A DNA stretch of 23,316 nucleotides from a virus, in IMG/VR virus record IMGVR_UViG_3300042553_001013, positions 1 to 23,316 of that record. One strand, given 5' to 3'. The translations under genes and the position numbers were made by a program. The notes under the pieces are model-generated. The model searched no databases, was not told where the DNA came from, and saw nothing but the letters and a program-made list of their open reading frames with translations. This document shows, in pieces, positions 8,131 to 14,924 of this stretch; within the stretch, counting starts at the first letter, position 1, and each line of letters opens with the position of its first letter.

Positions 8131-8177
8131 TAAATAAGAAAAGCCCCCGTCGTTACGAGGGAGGTAACAACGGGGGC
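8131..8177 (-). terminator. Terminator-like hairpin just before the tape measure gene
   Basis: On the minus strand a 14-bp stem (arms 8164-8177 and 8143-8156, one G-U pair) with a 7-base loop is followed at once by TTTTCTTATTTA (8142-8131). It ends five bases before the tape measure ATG. It has the form of an intrinsic terminator, but its place inside the late operon suggests partial termination or attenuation that sets the dose of tape measure protein. Confidence 0.65.
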
Positions 8178-8199
8178 ATCTTGCGGGTGCAACTTAAAG

Positions 8200-8810
8200 C
8201 TATTTCCCACGCATCTGGTCGAGCATCTCAGGCGTTACCCCAAGTTCCCTTAGCTCTTGCTGGTAGCTATCGTCGTGGAATTCGTTATTGTCTGGATTGC
8301 CGTCGGCATTGCGTTCTTGCTCAAGCTCAATCACTTGCCGATACTCTAGGATCACCTGAGCCTCTGTCATTGCTAACCATCGAGGGTCAGTTGGGAGGAG
8401 TCGGTAGCGATCGCGGAGGATGAAACAGATTTTGTCCCATCGTCCGTTGTCGCTACCGTCCCAGATTTTTTTGCTTGAGCATCCTCGCTTTGCTGGTCCA
8501 ACCAGGCGGAATACTCTTCAGCAAATTTGCCAAAAAATTGAAAGTCCTCTGAATTGGTAGAGGTTAGCAACTGGTCCACAAACCCGACTGGTTCTACAAT
8601 CACCGCCTGGGCGATCGCTACCACCAGGGCGTTATACCGTAGCTGGTCGCCTGCGTCTACCCCCTCAATGCCTGCCTCCGCCAGGGCACGGTTAATGAAC
8701 CGGTCCTGGTAAGCAGGAATTAAAAACATGGAGTCGTTAAAGGTGCGGGGTCGAACGACTAAGGTGCCTAGCCGCTCAAACCCCGTCACGGTCATTGTTA
8801 CGGTCGTCAT
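8200..8810 (-). CDS. Tail assembly chaperone G-T fusion made by -1 frameshift (203 aa)
   Basis: The upstream chaperone frame (from 8810) is read to residue 115 and then shifts by -1 on A AAA AAA (8472-8466), entering a frame that stays open to a TAG at 8200. The fusion has 115 + 88 residues. The shifted part reads IWDGSDNGRWDKIC, then LRDRYRLLPTDPRWLAMTEA, which has the composition of real protein and is a sensible tail-chaperone sequence. This matches the lambda G / G-T scheme, conserved in many long-tailed phages directly upstream of the tape measure gene. The ratio of short to long product controls tape measure binding and tail tube assembly. The C-terminal part from ATG 8370 (56 aa, starting MTEAQVILEYRQV) could in principle be made alone. 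The call rests on slippery site, open frame, size and position together. Confidence 0.82.
8373..8810 (-). CDS. Tail assembly chaperone, short (G-like) form
   Basis: This 145-residue protein lies between the tail tube and tape measure genes. It starts MTTVTMTVTGFERLGTLVVRP, a beta-rich start, followed by helices (YNALVVAIAQAVIVEPVGF and FAEEYSAWLDQQSEDAQ). After the slippery site at residues 113-115 (A-K-K) the unshifted tail becomes low-complexity (SSSAIATDSSQLTLDG), as expected for a short form whose end is only a default stop. Position, size and the frameshift signal identify it as a lambda gpG-like chaperone rather than sequence identity. It lies 20 bases downstream of the tail tube gene with only a weak ribosome site (GAG). 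Confidence 0.8.
   Translation of the reverse strand: MTTVTMTVTGFERLGTLVVRPRTFNDSMFLIPAYQDRFINRALAEAGIEGVDAGDQLRYNALVVAIAQAVIVEPVGFVDQLLTSTNSEDFQFFGKFAEEYSAWLDQQSEDAQAKKSGTVATTDDGTKSVSSSAIATDSSQLTLDG
8466..8472 (-). promoter_or_regulatory. Programmed -1 frameshift slippery site A AAA AAA
   Basis: In the chaperone frame the codons are GCA AAA AAA TCT, so the heptamer A AAA AAA fits the X XXY YYZ rule for simultaneous slippage. The -1 frame then runs 88 codons without a stop. A downstream pseudoknot or hairpin was not assessed. Confidence 0.8.
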
Positions 8811-8830
8811 TTTGCACTCGCATTAAAGAA

Positions 8831-9397
8831 CTAGGGAAGCGCGATCAACCCGCCGCCATCGCTTAGGGTTTGGTCAATCGCTGAGAAGGACACGTTTTCC
8901 ATGATCAAGGTGTCCTGGGCGGTGAAATTACACTCCCAGGAGTTGATCACACAACCAAAGATCGTGCCAATGATGCCGCCACCACCGGATAGGTCCTGGG
9001 GGCCTTGGGTGGGGGCATAGAGCTGAGGGACGCCTACCCCGGCACTGCCCCGACGGGCAATCACAATGTCGAACTCGGGCATGTTGGTGATGGTCGCCGC
9101 TCGGCTGGTGCGATCGATGATGCCACCAGACACCGATGCCAAGCGCTTCATTAGGTCGCCATACTTGAGCAGCATGGAGCTGATTCGCCCTTGGTATTGT
9201 TTGATGCCAGGGACAAATTCGACAGCGCGATCGCTGCCAATTTCGATAGCGGGTCTTGCCTGGGTTTGGGCGGAGATCGAAATCGACTGGATTCGCCCTA
9301 GGCGTAACCCGTTGATGACTAGAGCAATGTCAAGGCTGTATTCAGCCCTAGCAAGGACAGAATTTTCAACCCTGCTGTATTGGGTACGGAAGGCCAA
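8831..9397 (-). CDS. Tail tube protein
   Basis: This 188-residue protein lies directly downstream of the tail sheath and upstream of the chaperones, the fixed place of the tube protein in contractile-tail phages. It starts MAFRTQYSRVENSVLARAEYSL and is beta-rich with alternating hydrophobic residues (SLDIALVINGLRLGRIQSISIS), with glycine-rich loops (DLSGGGGIIGTIFG) and a short helix region (YGDLMKRLASV), all compatible with the Hcp/gp19-like tube fold. The start codon is TTG (9397-9395), supported by a strong AGGAGG seven bases upstream; no better ATG exists nearby. It would polymerise inside the sheath to form the channel for DNA. Function is from context and general fold pattern. Confidence 0.8.
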   Translation of the reverse strand: MAFRTQYSRVENSVLARAEYSLDIALVINGLRLGRIQSISISAQTQARPAIEIGSDRAVEFVPGIKQYQGRISSMLLKYGDLMKRLASVSGGIIDRTSRAATITNMPEFDIVIARRGSAGVGVPQLYAPTQGPQDLSGGGGIIGTIFGCVINSWECNFTAQDTLIMENVSFSAIDQTLSDGGGLIALP

Positions 9398-9433
9398 AAT
9401 AACACCTCCTGGGGTGAATAAGGTTGGTTAGGC

Positions 9434-11848
9434 TTACGCGGCCACGGTGGCGGTATCTGGCACCGGCGCCAGGATTTGCGAGTTCAGGATAAAGTCGATC
9501 GCGGGGGCCGGGTAGATCTTGTAGGTCACGTCGATCGCGCTGCGGTTGGTTTGGTTGAGCGTTGCCGCCGTAAAGCTGGGGTCGTAACCGTAGATGATGG
9601 CCTGACTGCTAAGCCGGTCTAGGGTAAGGTTCACCGCCTCGCGGATGAGCCCCAGGGTGGTGCCATCTAGCGCCTTGCCGATGAATAGGGTTTCCTCCAG
9701 GTCGCGTACCGTCTGGGCCACGTAGTCGCTCTGGTTGATAATTGAGATTTGCTCAAATACGACAGAGGAACGGGCGGTGGTGATGGCCCGGGTCACCCGA
9801 AAGCCCCGGGACTCCCGCACCAGGGTAGGGTCACGCTCGATGGTTAGAATGCCGGAGATAATCGCGTCATCCAGTTCGGTGCTACCGGGCTGGTACTCGA
9901 ACTCGGCGGCGGTGATATTGGTTAAAAAGGTATGGGTAATCGGGTCAGAGACGCCATTGCCTTCAGCCGCCAGCATCCCCGCCACGATCGCGGTAGTGGC
10001 ATAGGCAGAGGAGTAGGTGCGCTGGCTGCCGGTCACCAAGTCCGCCATCCGTAGCCCGGGGGAGACAAATACTACCCGCTCGCTGTTAAAGGTTTCCGCC
10101 CTGGCCCGGATTTGTGATTGGGTCCAGCCTAGGGCATGGCCCAAGATGCAGATGCGTTCCCGCCGTTGGGCGGTAGTGGACATCAACCGGCAATGGTCGG
10201 CAAAAGCGGCTTGAACGCCAGCATCGGTGACGCCAGCGGGCACCAGGTAGCGCAGGGGCGTATATTTCACCTTATCGAGGGCTTCCAGCCATCGTTGCAG
10301 GGTAGGAACAGAGTCAAAGCCATTGCTAAGGATAATGGAGCCGGAGGGTGACAATGGGTCAATGCCACCGGCTAGGGACACATCACCGGCGGCCACTAAC
10401 ACCGTCGTCTGGGTGTTAACCAGGATATTAGTTTTCCAGCCATTGGCACTGATGCCCGGGGGTACGGCGGTTAAGGTGATGGTGCTGGTATAGGTGCCAG
10501 CATTGTAGGCGGCACTGGCAACAGCGTAGGCGCTCCAGTCATTGGACTCGTTGATTAGTCGGGCCAGTTCGATACCTACCGCCTGGATGGTATCGCCAGG
10601 CAGGGTGGAGTAGAACACCGTTAGGGGGCCTTCGGCGCGATCTCTGGGGGTAAGCGACAGGCTCAGGTATTGGCCACCCCGTTGCAGGATGCCATTGGCG
10701 GGTAGCTGGGTCTCGATCGCCTCAGTAGCAGGCTGGGAGGGCGGATCTACCACCAGGGTTTGCCGGAACACTAGGGACGCACTAGCGGCGGTGCCAGCGG
10801 CAATGGTGCCAGCGTCTAGCTTCTGCACCGTGCGCACCCGGTCTAAGCCGGTGCCATCCCACTCGTAATGAACAATTTGATAGGTACCGGCGTAGTCACC
10901 GGAGGCGATGGTAAAGGTAGAGCCAATAATACCTTTGTTGGTGGCATGCTGCCAGGTTTGGCCACTAGGCAGGGCAAAGCGGTAGATATTAGCACCATAG
11001 GCGGTGGTGGTGACCACCATGTTAGTAACCGCTTGGGTGTAAACGTTCTCCTTGCGGACAACGTTGTAGGTGCCGTTGACAGTGGCGGGCAGGGCCGCTG
11101 ATACCGTCACGGTGGCAGGCGTTGGGGTTAGGTTAGTCCCATCCCAGGAGAAGGCGAGCGAGTCGGTGGTATTCACCCGCAAGCTAGCCGGGTATTGGTA
11201 GAAGAATGCGGCATTGGTAATCTGACTAGCGCCGGTCAGTGTTGCCTTGCCGTCACTGGTGGAGGTAGCGATCGTTAGGGTCTGGGTTGCCTTGGTGCCG
11301 CCAGCGGTGGCCCGCACCGATACCGGTGACTCAGCATTTAAGCGCTCAAGCAACTGGGAGACAGAGGGGACATTGTCAATGGTCTGCTTATAGGCTGTCC
11401 CATTGAGTTGGGTGCCAGCAATCACCGCCTGGGTACCCTGGATGGAGCCGGGTAAAAACTGAACACTGAAGGTATTGCCGTAGCCGCCAAAGTCCTTAAA
11501 TTCACCCACTAGGGTGGTGCCATTGTTGGTGAGGGTGCCGGAGGCTTTGGCGGAATTGTCCGCCCGTACCCCTAGCACTAGGGGCGCACCGCCCTTGACG
11601 CCACCGCGAAAGGTAAGGGTGATGGCATCAGCCAAGGGTGAACCAGCACCAAATACCTGCTGGGCTTGGTTAGCATTTTTGAATGCGTAGGTGGTCAGGG
11701 GCGTGCCACCTAGGGCTGCACCTAGCACACAAACAACATTGGGGGCAAATTCCTGGGCCAACTCCAGGGCGGAGGCATCCACCTGGGTGTAGGCACCGGG
11801 TTGCAGAATACGGCTGACGGGCCGACCGAAAACAACACTAGAAGCCAT
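9434..11848 (-). CDS. Contractile tail sheath protein
   Basis: This 804-residue protein has a C-terminal part (about 590-800) matching the tail sheath family: TGSQRTYSSAYATTAIVAGMLA, GILTIERDP, RVTRAITT, VRDLEETLFIGK and a beta-strand end YKIYPAPAIDFILNSQI. The N-terminus (VFGRPVSRILQPGAYTQVDAS) is also typical of sheaths, where it links neighbouring subunits. The protein is longer than common sheaths of roughly 350-660 aa. Residues about 100-400 hold beta-rich Thr/Ala/Val sequence, probably extra surface domains inserted in the N-terminal half. AGGAAA lies eight bases before the ATG. The sheath contracts to drive the tube through the host envelope, and its presence defines this as a myovirus-type phage. 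Confidence 0.93.
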   Translation of the reverse strand: MASSVVFGRPVSRILQPGAYTQVDASALELAQEFAPNVVCVLGAALGGTPLTTYAFKNANQAQQVFGAGSPLADAITLTFRGGVKGGAPLVLGVRADNSAKASGTLTNNGTTLVGEFKDFGGYGNTFSVQFLPGSIQGTQAVIAGTQLNGTAYKQTIDNVPSVSQLLERLNAESPVSVRATAGGTKATQTLTIATSTSDGKATLTGASQITNAAFFYQYPASLRVNTTDSLAFSWDGTNLTPTPATVTVSAALPATVNGTYNVVRKENVYTQAVTNMVVTTTAYGANIYRFALPSGQTWQHATNKGIIGSTFTIASGDYAGTYQIVHYEWDGTGLDRVRTVQKLDAGTIAAGTAASASLVFRQTLVVDPPSQPATEAIETQLPANGILQRGGQYLSLSLTPRDRAEGPLTVFYSTLPGDTIQAVGIELARLINESNDWSAYAVASAAYNAGTYTSTITLTAVPPGISANGWKTNILVNTQTTVLVAAGDVSLAGGIDPLSPSGSIILSNGFDSVPTLQRWLEALDKVKYTPLRYLVPAGVTDAGVQAAFADHCRLMSTTAQRRERICILGHALGWTQSQIRARAETFNSERVVFVSPGLRMADLVTGSQRTYSSAYATTAIVAGMLAAEGNGVSDPITHTFLTNITAAEFEYQPGSTELDDAIISGILTIERDPTLVRESRGFRVTRAITTARSSVVFEQISIINQSDYVAQTVRDLEETLFIGKALDGTTLGLIREAVNLTLDRLSSQAIIYGYDPSFTAATLNQTNRSAIDVTYKIYPAPAIDFILNSQILAPVPDTATVAA

Positions 11849-11857
11849 GGGAGTTTC

Positions 11858-12010
11858 CTATTGAACTGGAGTGAGTAATGCCCGTTGCCATAGCCGTCGC
11901 CATTCGTCTAGCGATCGCGGCTCGGTGTAGTCTGCCAGCGTTGCCAGGGCGGCGGCGCGTTGATGGTCTGACAGGTATTGATTAGCGAATAATTCAAGCG
12001 TTATCGGCAT
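11858..12010 (-). CDS. Small overlapping ORF of unknown function (50 aa)
   Basis: An ATG at 12010, inside the end of the 248-aa gene, opens a 50-codon frame that ends ten bases before the sheath start. It overlaps the upstream gene by 17 bases, a layout that favours translational coupling. The product (MPITLELFANQYLSDHQRAAA at the start, DEWRRLWQRALLTPVQ at the end) has a normal helical, Leu/Ala/Arg composition. No Shine-Dalgarno sequence or family is seen. It fills the only gap between the neck gene and the sheath gene, which supports it being real. Confidence 0.5.
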   Translation of the reverse strand: MPITLELFANQYLSDHQRAAALATLADYTEPRSLDEWRRLWQRALLTPVQ

Positions 12011-12740
12011 AGAGTCTATCCGGGGGAGTGATGTCGTTAAGTTGGTTCAACCCTTCGCCTGCTGCACCAGACCATTGGCCACCGGCGGTGAAATTTTCCC
12101 AACTGAAAATGTGCTGCAACTGATCCACATCAGTCACTACCGATAGGTCGTAGGTGGCAGCAAAGGTTAGGCGGGACACGTAAAACTCAAACCCTGGCTG
12201 ACTCTGGGTGCCTTGGTACTCCACCTGGTCATCGGCGGCATTAGTACAGTTCAGTTGATAAAAGCCGAGTGTCCTCAGTTGTGGAAGTGCCCACAGCGTC
12301 GCGTCTAGGCAATATTGCTGAAACCAGATATGCAGGTCATCGCGTAGGCGTTCATTAGTACAACAGATGGCCGCCTCTAGTTGGTCGTTAACCAGTAGCC
12401 CTGAAAATTTACGAACCGTCAACCCACGCCCGGGCAGTTGTACGGGCTCTTCATGCCAGTCCAAGTCCACCCCGGTGGGTTTATTGGTTGAGCCGAGCCG
12501 GAGGATAGCGATGCGCGGGCAGTGTTGACGGGCGGTCGGATAGGCGCTAGTCACATCCAATGGTAGCCATTGGCTAGCGCGACTATCCCCATGGTCTGTT
12601 TTAAGGCGCTTGATGGCCGCCTCGTTAACGTCCTTGGCAAATTGTCGGGCAATGTCTAGTAGGACGGTTTTTCCATCACAGGGGTAGGGGAACCGTTCCC
12701 CGAAAAGGGCGCTTTCACCTCCCGCTAGGCTGCTATCCAT
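11994..12740 (-). CDS. Neck / tail-completion protein candidate (248 aa)
   Basis: I start this at ATG 12740, three codons inside a longer frame that opens with TTG, because the ATG forms an ATGGATAG overlap with the stop of the 22-aa membrane ORF. The protein starts MDSSLAGGESALFGERFPYP. It holds helical and beta segments (TVLLDIARQFAKDVNEAAIKRLK; FEFYVSRLTFAATYDLSVV) and ends RLYADNA. The beta-strand close to the end plus the position right before the sheath would fit a tail terminator or neck protein, but I recognise no family. It carries four cysteines in the middle region, two of them adjacent (AAICCTN). Confidence 0.75.
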   Translation of the reverse strand: MDSSLAGGESALFGERFPYPCDGKTVLLDIARQFAKDVNEAAIKRLKTDHGDSRASQWLPLDVTSAYPTARQHCPRIAILRLGSTNKPTGVDLDWHEEPVQLPGRGLTVRKFSGLLVNDQLEAAICCTNERLRDDLHIWFQQYCLDATLWALPQLRTLGFYQLNCTNAADDQVEYQGTQSQPGFEFYVSRLTFAATYDLSVVTDVDQLQHIFSWENFTAGGQWSGAAGEGLNQLNDITPPDRLYADNA

Positions 12741-12801
12741 TGATGGCAATCTCGAAGAGGAGAATAGCTAGAAGGGCAGCGATCGCGATAAACCATAGCA
12801 T
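12733..12801 (-). CDS. 22-aa membrane microprotein, translationally coupled
   Basis: A 23-codon frame begins in a TGATG overlap with the stop of the upstream 197-aa gene (A of TGA at 12801) and ends in an ATGGATAG overlap with the next gene. The peptide opens MLWFIAIAALL and closes FEIAING; about 18 residues are hydrophobic with one Glu near the end, so it is a single membrane helix. It fills the space between two neck genes exactly, which argues against chance. Possible roles are a small holin-like or envelope peptide made from within the neck region, but size and place alone cannot decide. Length is far below normal cut-offs, so it would be missed in most annotations. Confidence 0.5.
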   Translation of the reverse strand: MLWFIAIAALLAILLFEIAING

Positions 12802-13394
12802 CAGAAGCCATGCTCCTTTAGAACGTCTTGAACCGCCGCCGCGATCGCCTGCTGAATTTCCGGGTCCGCCCGGTTGACGGCTGACTCGAACCAGTACTTA
12901 CCAGCCATTGGCGGTAACGTCTTGGCAAAGAAATAACGGCCACTAATGCCCCTAAAGCCGTTCTCGCCATTGACAAGCTGATGATTGCCGCCTGGGATCG
13001 TAAGTCGTGCTTTGGACGCATAGCCAGCCTTAGCGCTAGGGGTGTACTTAGGACGCACCTCGCCCCGGCCTGTCTCCAGGATGGCGAGGTAGTTCCATTC
13101 CTCCGGGTTGTCCGCGTAGCGGGTCATCGCGGAGGCATAGATGCGGGAGCGAAAGGGAGATCCGTAGGGATACTCCGCCTGGACGCTAGCAGCACCGCGT
13201 CCGGTGCGTTTTTGAATGACATGGCCGCCAGTACGGCTACTGAAGGGCACCCCGCTTAGGTGCTCCTTGCCGTAGGTGGCAATTAGATCCGAGGCATCCT
13301 GGATCGCTACCTTGGCGATCTCAGGGATGATCTCCTTCACCTGGCCCAGCCCAAACTGGCCAGACTTCAGGTTGATGGCATAGCGGTAAGCCAT
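12801..13394 (-). CDS. HK97 gp10-like neck / tail-completion protein
   Basis: This 197-residue protein has the features of the gp10-like family of head-tail joining proteins: an N-terminal amphipathic helix with a run of Ile/Val (VKEIIPEIAKVAIQDASDLI), a central TGRG... / YLAILETGRGEVRP segment, and a C-terminal RYFFAKTLPPMAGKYWFESA helix followed by IAAAVQDVLKEHGF. In that family the protein sits at the neck between connector and tail terminator. The start codon overlaps the previous stop as TAATG. Assignment is from pattern and position, without a search. Confidence 0.65.
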   Translation of the reverse strand: MAYRYAINLKSGQFGLGQVKEIIPEIAKVAIQDASDLIATYGKEHLSGVPFSSRTGGHVIQKRTGRGAASVQAEYPYGSPFRSRIYASAMTRYADNPEEWNYLAILETGRGEVRPKYTPSAKAGYASKARLTIPGGNHQLVNGENGFRGISGRYFFAKTLPPMAGKYWFESAVNRADPEIQQAIAAAVQDVLKEHGF

Positions 13395-13600
13395 TATTTA
13401 GCCGGTGCTTCCTTAGCGGGCTTGGGGGCGGTGATTTCTTCTACCTTGAAGCGATCGCCGTAGAGGGCACTTAACTCCTCCTGGAGGGCGACTACCTGCA
13501 CACCCACCACCGGCTCCCCGATCGCTACCAGCTTAGCTACTGGTAGGTAGATGGAACCTTGCTTAATCTCGCCGGTGGTATCAATAACGCGATAACCCAT
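13394..13600 (-). CDS. Small neck-region protein of unknown function (68 aa)
   Basis: This 68-residue protein starts MGYRVIDTTGEIKQGSIYLP and ends in a Lys/Pro/Ala-rich tail (APKPAKEAPAK). The middle (LQEELSALYGDRFKVEEI) is helical. The family is unknown. GGAG lies about nine bases before the ATG. It overlaps the upstream gene by 20 bases and the downstream gene by one (TAATG), so it is part of the coupled neck operon. Confidence 0.7.
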   Translation of the reverse strand: MGYRVIDTTGEIKQGSIYLPVAKLVAIGEPVVGVQVVALQEELSALYGDRFKVEEITAPKPAKEAPAK

Positions 13601-14090
13601 CTTCTTTTACTCCAAACCGTTCGCGGGATAGAAAAACTTGAAAGGCGGCAACGGTATCACCCATCTGGCACGGCATCACCGGCGCGGTGGCGTAGTAGAT
13701 GCCGCCTGCTATCTGAAATCGGTCCTGACGCTTTGGGCGATCGTTGACCACCACAAATACCTCACCCGGGTCCTGCACCAGGTAAAGGCTTGCCTCGCCC
13801 TGGTAGTAGATGCCGCCCTTGTCCTGGAATGGCGTTTGTTTGGGCCTACAAAAAATGCCCTTCAGTGGGTTGTTTGGGTTGGGCCGGTAGTCGATGCCGG
13901 AGTCAAACAACCCGCTTGTGGGCGCTAGGTAGTCAGGTTGCCCAGCCTCGTTATAGGTCGCCTGCTTAGCCTCCACCGCCTTCCAATGGTAGACAGTGGT
14001 GCCAACCATTGGATTGGACGCGATCGCGGCGATCGCCTGACGGATGAAGATGCCTTGCGGCGTCTCTGTAAAACCGAGGCTAGGCTGCAT
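13581..14090 (-). CDS. Neck-region protein of unknown function (169 aa)
   Basis: This 169-residue protein starts MQPSLGFTETPQGIFIRQAI and is rich in Gly, Pro, Tyr and Gln (GIDYRPNPNNPLKGIF; KGGIYYQGEASLYLVQDPGE; IAGGIYYATAPVM). Beta-rich segments dominate. I recognise no family. Its place between the connector-like and gp10-like genes suggests a head-completion or stopper role, which remains inference. The ATG lies two bases past the stop of the upstream gene. Confidence 0.72.
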   Translation of the reverse strand: MQPSLGFTETPQGIFIRQAIAAIASNPMVGTTVYHWKAVEAKQATYNEAGQPDYLAPTSGLFDSGIDYRPNPNNPLKGIFCRPKQTPFQDKGGIYYQGEASLYLVQDPGEVFVVVNDRPKRQDRFQIAGGIYYATAPVMPCQMGDTVAAFQVFLSRERFGVKEDGLSRY

Positions 14091-14092
14091 GA

Positions 14093-14914
14093 CTAGAACA
14101 TTTCCAGGACAGCCATCACCTCGATAGCCCCACCGGCGATCACGGTGGAGGTGTCGGTCTGGTTGTACTGGAAGGTCAGAGAGGGTACATCGTACCAGGA
14201 CAGGGCGTCAGCACTAGCAGCCACATCTCGAACGACGGTGCCAGCGGTTACCAAGGAAGCGGCAGCAATGGTCACCAAAGTTTCAGCGCTAGCGGCGCCT
14301 TGCTTCACCTTCAACAGAAAGTCGTCGCCTGTAGTATTGCCAGCGGTAGCCGCGATCGCGACTCGGGCATGGGCATAGGTCAGCCGTACATTCTTAAGCC
14401 CGATAGCAGGGACGCTCCAGGTGAAAAAGGTAACGTCTGAACCCTTGGCGCATTTGGCTAGGTTAACGACACCCCGCACGCCAAAGCGACAGGCGCCATA
14501 GTTGTACTGCTGGCCAATGTGCAGGATTGAGGCGGTGGCTTCATTGTCGGTAGAAAGGCTACCGATTAGCACATCGCTGACTAGGGGCGCGGCGTTGTTG
14601 GTATCGCCGTAGGTGAGCCCTTGGAGCCCGAAGTAGATATTTTTGTTGCTCAGGTTTTTGGCAGCCGCAGCGGTCACCTTGGGGCCGTAGGGGCCAATGA
14701 TCTTGTCGCCCTCGACGATCACGCCAGAGGCAAGGGTAGGGGTGAGCCCGGTCGTTACCGCACCGCCACTGGTGAGCGGTAAGCCTAGCTCTAGCCCGGC
14801 GCGGATGCCTTCACCGGGTTGTAGGTATTCCAGGCTTTTGCGTAGGCTATGCTCCCAGCCTTGCTCGGGCTGAGAGATGGGGGGAAAGGGGGAGGTTTGG
14901 GGATTGAGAGGCAT
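14093..14914 (-). CDS. Virion protein of unknown function (273 aa)
   Basis: This 273-residue protein begins MPLNPQTSPFPPISQPEQGW. The N-terminal 60 residues look like a flexible arm with one helix (EHSLRKSLEYLQPGEG). The remainder is beta-rich, Ala/Thr/Gly-heavy sequence (VTAAAAKNLSNKNIYFGLQG; ARVAIAATAGNTTGDDFLLK) typical of virion surface or decoration proteins. No family is recognised. AGGAAA lies about eight bases before the ATG. Position just downstream of the connector would also fit a minor head or neck protein. Confidence 0.72.
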   Translation of the reverse strand: MPLNPQTSPFPPISQPEQGWEHSLRKSLEYLQPGEGIRAGLELGLPLTSGGAVTTGLTPTLASGVIVEGDKIIGPYGPKVTAAAAKNLSNKNIYFGLQGLTYGDTNNAAPLVSDVLIGSLSTDNEATASILHIGQQYNYGACRFGVRGVVNLAKCAKGSDVTFFTWSVPAIGLKNVRLTYAHARVAIAATAGNTTGDDFLLKVKQGAASAETLVTIAAASLVTAGTVVRDVAASADALSWYDVPSLTFQYNQTDTSTVIAGGAIEVMAVLEMF

Positions 14915-14924
14915 GGTCGTTTCC

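Noticed and set aside
7746-8423. Plus-strand 225-aa frame opposite the tape measure start and chaperone end
   Set aside because: It is a shadow of the tape measure and chaperone genes; Cys/Arg-rich with no domain.
12741-12749. TTG start three codons upstream of the 248-aa gene ATG
   Set aside because: The ATG at 12740 is coupled by overlap to the stop of the previous ORF and is the better start codon.
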